Part shown: positions 6,887 to 8,713 of the stretch, piece after piece
Position numbering within the stretch: the first letter of the stretch is position 1
Layout of the letters: each line of letters begins with the position of its first letter
Assembly (NCBI GenBank): GCA_013812515.1
Contig: JACCTI010000390.1
Span: 1-8,713 of the forward strand
Length of the DNA stretch: 8,713 nucleotides
DNA from: Chthoniobacterales bacterium
GTDB lineage: Bacteria; Verrucomicrobiota; Verrucomicrobiia; Chthoniobacterales; UBA10450
Direction of reading: 5' to 3'
The notes under the pieces: generated by a model
What the model was told of the DNA's origin: nothing
What the model saw: only the letters and a program-made list of their open reading frames with translations
Databases searched by the model: none
Position numbers and translations under genes: made by a program

Positions 6887-6904
6887 CGCTCGTTAGGCGA
6901 AAGA

Positions 6905-7951
6905 TCATTGCCGCCGGCGCGCAGGCGTTGGTGACGTGGGACGCCGCTGCGCGTTGCTCGATTTCCGCACCGTGATGGTATCGCCCGCCGCGGTGGGCGG
7001 CGCCGTCTCCTCGGGATACTTTTTCGTGCTGGGCCAGACCAAACGCCACGGTTGGGTCTTCACGGTTTCCGTGAGTTCCTTCACGTTTTGACCGGTTTCC
7101 TTCAGATCAGGACCGAGATTGTTCAGGGTGGACTTCAAGCTCTCGGAGGAATCGCGGAAGTTCTGCAACGTCACCTGAATGTTGTTGTTGCTGGTGATGT
7201 CGGTGCTGACCTTGTTCAAGTTCGTGCTGATCGACTCGACATTTTTCAGGGCGAGCTGAAGCGGACTGTCCGTTGCGGTCATGCTGGTCAGGTTCTCGGC
7301 AAAGGTGCGCATCTGCGCGAGCGCCATATTCAACTGCGATTGTTCGTCTGTAATCTTGGCCAGGTTCTGCGCCGTCCCCTGAAGCTCCCGCAAAGTTTTC
7401 GTCGCCTCTGTGGCTACGGGTTGAACGACGTCGAGCATTTTCGCGATCGACTCGCCGAAATCCGGAACGCGTTCGCCCGCGAACGTCTGCCCATCTTCGG
7501 CGCGGCCGGATGACTCGTTCCCCGCGGTGAAATCGATAGCCGTTTCGCCGAGTAAGCCTAGCGTGATCAGCCGCGCCCGCGCGTCCTTGTAGACAATCCC
7601 ATCCTTGTCGACCCGCACGTCGACTCGGGCCTCAAATTTCGGTCTAGGCGGCCCTTGCGCAGGTGTCGGGCTGGCGCTCGGCGGACGAAACCCATCGGCC
7701 GTGGCTTCCGCTCGTTGAGCCTCTTCTTGCGAAACCGGCGAGTGCAATTTTTCGACCTGCCCGATTTTGCGCCCGGCCAGCAGAACCGGCGCGCCGAGTT
7801 TGATGCCAGCCGCGTTGTCCAAGTAGATCCGGTAGGTCACAAGCGGCTTAAACAGGCCAGGTGCCCCGAGCAGAATCAGGACGCCCGCTAAAACCGCTAC
7901 CGTGACCAGCACCAGCAGGCCGGTTAAAATCTCATTTCGTCGCAATTGCAT
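6905..7951 (-). CDS. mlaD: MlaD family (MCE domain) phospholipid-transport protein
   Basis: The product has 348 residues. An N-terminal membrane anchor (about 9-29) is followed by a periplasmic MCE/MlaD domain (about 38-145) with YRIYLDNAAGIKLGAPVLLAGRKIGQV split here at two ends: the first strands at 40-66 and the closing VDVRVDKDG and LGLLGETAIDF at 110-118 and 131-141. Between them lies a Gln/Glu/Ala- then Pro-rich insertion (about 72-107) that ordinary MCE domains lack. Residues 165-300 form a long helical, Gln/Asn/Thr-rich coiled-coil region, followed by QPWRLVWPSTKKYP (300-313), a motif I associate with these proteins, and a basic Pro/Thr tail. In Mla systems MlaD binds the MlaE-MlaF complex and passes phospholipids across the periplasm to or from the outer membrane. 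The ATG lies 20 bases inside mlaF, indicating coupling. The transcript converges on the topoisomerase gene. Confidence 0.92.
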   Translation of the reverse strand: MQLRRNEILTGLLVLVTVAVLAGVLILLGAPGLFKPLVTYRIYLDNAAGIKLGAPVLLAGRKIGQVEKLHSPVSQEEAQRAEATADGFRPPSASPTPAQGPPRPKFEARVDVRVDKDGIVYKDARARLITLGLLGETAIDFTAGNESSGRAEDGQTFAGERVPDFGESIAKMLDVVQPVATEATKTLRELQGTAQNLAKITDEQSQLNMALAQMRTFAENLTSMTATDSPLQLALKNVESISTNLNKVSTDITSNNNIQVTLQNFRDSSESLKSTLNNLGPDLKETGQNVKELTETVKTQPWRLVWPSTKKYPEETAPPTAAGDTITVRKSSNAQRRPTSPTPARRRQ

Positions 7952-8713
7952 CCTGACTTCCTTCCAAGATCGGGCCTTTCGTGCTGCCGCTTAAGAATTG
8001 AGCGACCACCGGGTTTTTCGATTTTCTGAACTCCGCTGTCTCTGCCATTTCGATGATCTTGCCCCGGTAGAGCATCGCCATTTTTGTACCAATCCGGAAA
8101 GCGCTGTCCATTTCATGCGTGACGATCACGGACGTGACCTTGGCTTGCTCCGAAAGGCTGATGATCAATTCGTCGATCACTGAACTAATCACCGGGTCTA
8201 ATCCAGCGGAGGGCTCGTCGAACAGAATCAACTCAGGGTCCATGACGAGAGACCGCGCGAGGCTGACGCGCTTGCGCATACCACCACTCAGCTCGGAAGG
8301 CATCTGATTCTTCACACCGTTCATTCCAACGAGCTCAAGCTTTTCATCCACGATCTTGTCGATTTCGGCCCTGGTCTTTTTCGTCAGCTCCTCGAGAGGA
8401 AGAGCAATGTTGTCGCGCACATTTCGCGAACTGAGCAGCGCGGAATATTGATAGACCATCCCGATCTCCGTCCGGATCTTCTGAAGCTTGCGCCGGGCGA
8501 GGCGTGAGATTTCGAATTGCTTGAAGAAAATGGAGCCGTGCGTTGGCTGCAGGATGCCGAGGATCAATCGTAATATGGTGCTTTTGCCGCTGCCGCTCTG
8601 CCCCATGATCACGAGACGATCCTGCGGCTCAACACGGAGGGAAATGCCGTCGAGCACGCTTATCTCGTCGAAGCGCAGCGCTATATCGCGCAGCTCAACC
8701 ACTGGCGGGATGG
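7932..8713 (-). CDS. mlaF: MlaF-type ABC transporter ATPase, 5' end probably beyond the window
   Basis: The ATPase that powers MlaE-MlaD phospholipid transport at the inner membrane. Counting from a GTG at 8702, the parts are: Walker A GQSGSGKST (34-42), Q-loop Gln85 (in VYQYSALLSS), signature LSGGMRKR (138-145), Walker B LILFDEP with catalytic Glu163, D-loop SAGLDP and switch His196 (in VTHEMD). The ALLSSRNVRDNIALPL region and the closing VVAQFLSGSTKGPI are typical of MlaF rather than amino-acid transporters. The frame stays open to the window edge (P, P, I before the GTG), the GTG has no Shine-Dalgarno sequence, and E. coli MlaF has about ten more N-terminal residues, so the true start is probably to the right of 8713. 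The stop overlaps the start of mlaD by 20 bp. mlaE would be expected upstream, outside the window. Confidence 0.95.
   Translation of the reverse strand, partial: IPPVVELRDIALRFDEISVLDGISLRVEPQDRLVIMGQSGSGKSTILRLILGILQPTHGSIFFKQFEISRLARRKLQKIRTEIGMVYQYSALLSSRNVRDNIALPLEELTKKTRAEIDKIVDEKLELVGMNGVKNQMPSELSGGMRKRVSLARSLVMDPELILFDEPSAGLDPVISSVIDELIISLSEQAKVTSVIVTHEMDSAFRIGTKMAMLYRGKIIEMAETAEFRKSKNPVVAQFLSGSTKGPILEGSQDAIATK

Noticed and set aside
6977..7000. GC-rich near-palindrome (gcccgcc...ggtgggc) near the end of mlaD, considered as a terminator
   Set aside because: Imperfect arms, a loop of only two bases, no T-run on either strand, and it lies inside the mlaD coding sequence.
7052..7513. Plus-strand 153-codon frame inside mlaD
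   Set aside because: Antisense to the coiled-coil region of MlaD; no domain, and mlaD is strongly supported.

Overview
The window looks like ordinary chromosomal DNA of a GC-rich, Gram-negative soil-type bacterium, most likely a member of the Verrucomicrobiota. This assignment is inferred. The small protein at 2177-2611 resembles the Minf_1886 family, known mainly from Verrucomicrobia and Planctomycetes. The DUF1844 protein, the bacterial topoisomerase IB, the MlaF-MlaD pair and the near absence of Shine-Dalgarno sequences all fit. There are no RNA genes, CRISPR arrays, insertion sequences or phage genes.

Layout. On the minus strand at the left edge (1-292) lies the 5' part of a gene for a secreted, serine-rich, repeat-containing protein. 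A 125-bp divergent spacer (293-417) follows. Then, on the plus strand, come a secreted protein of 435 residues that looks like a gluzincin-type metallopeptidase without its zinc histidines (418-1725) and, 9 bp on, a small VOC/glyoxalase-fold protein (1735-2094). An 82-bp gap holds a plausible sigma70 promoter and two adjacent perfect palindromes. It precedes a probable operon of the Minf_1886-like protein (2177-2611), a large fused double-module M16 peptidase (about 2645-5242) and a DUF1844 protein (5245-5703). A complete topoisomerase IB gene (5768-6886) follows after 64 bp.

The right end is on the minus strand and converges on the topoisomerase gene with only 18 bp between the stop codons. 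It encodes an MlaF-type ATPase (running off the right edge) and an MlaD/MCE-domain protein whose start overlaps the mlaF stop. These two are components of an Mla-type phospholipid transporter that acts between the inner and outer membranes. A permease gene (mlaE) would be expected just beyond the right edge.

I did not find a clearly new multi-gene system. The points most worth a second look are the truncated repeat protein at the left edge, the apparent pseudo-peptidase, the paired palindromes before the Minf_1886 gene, and the proline-rich insertion inside the MCE domain of MlaD.
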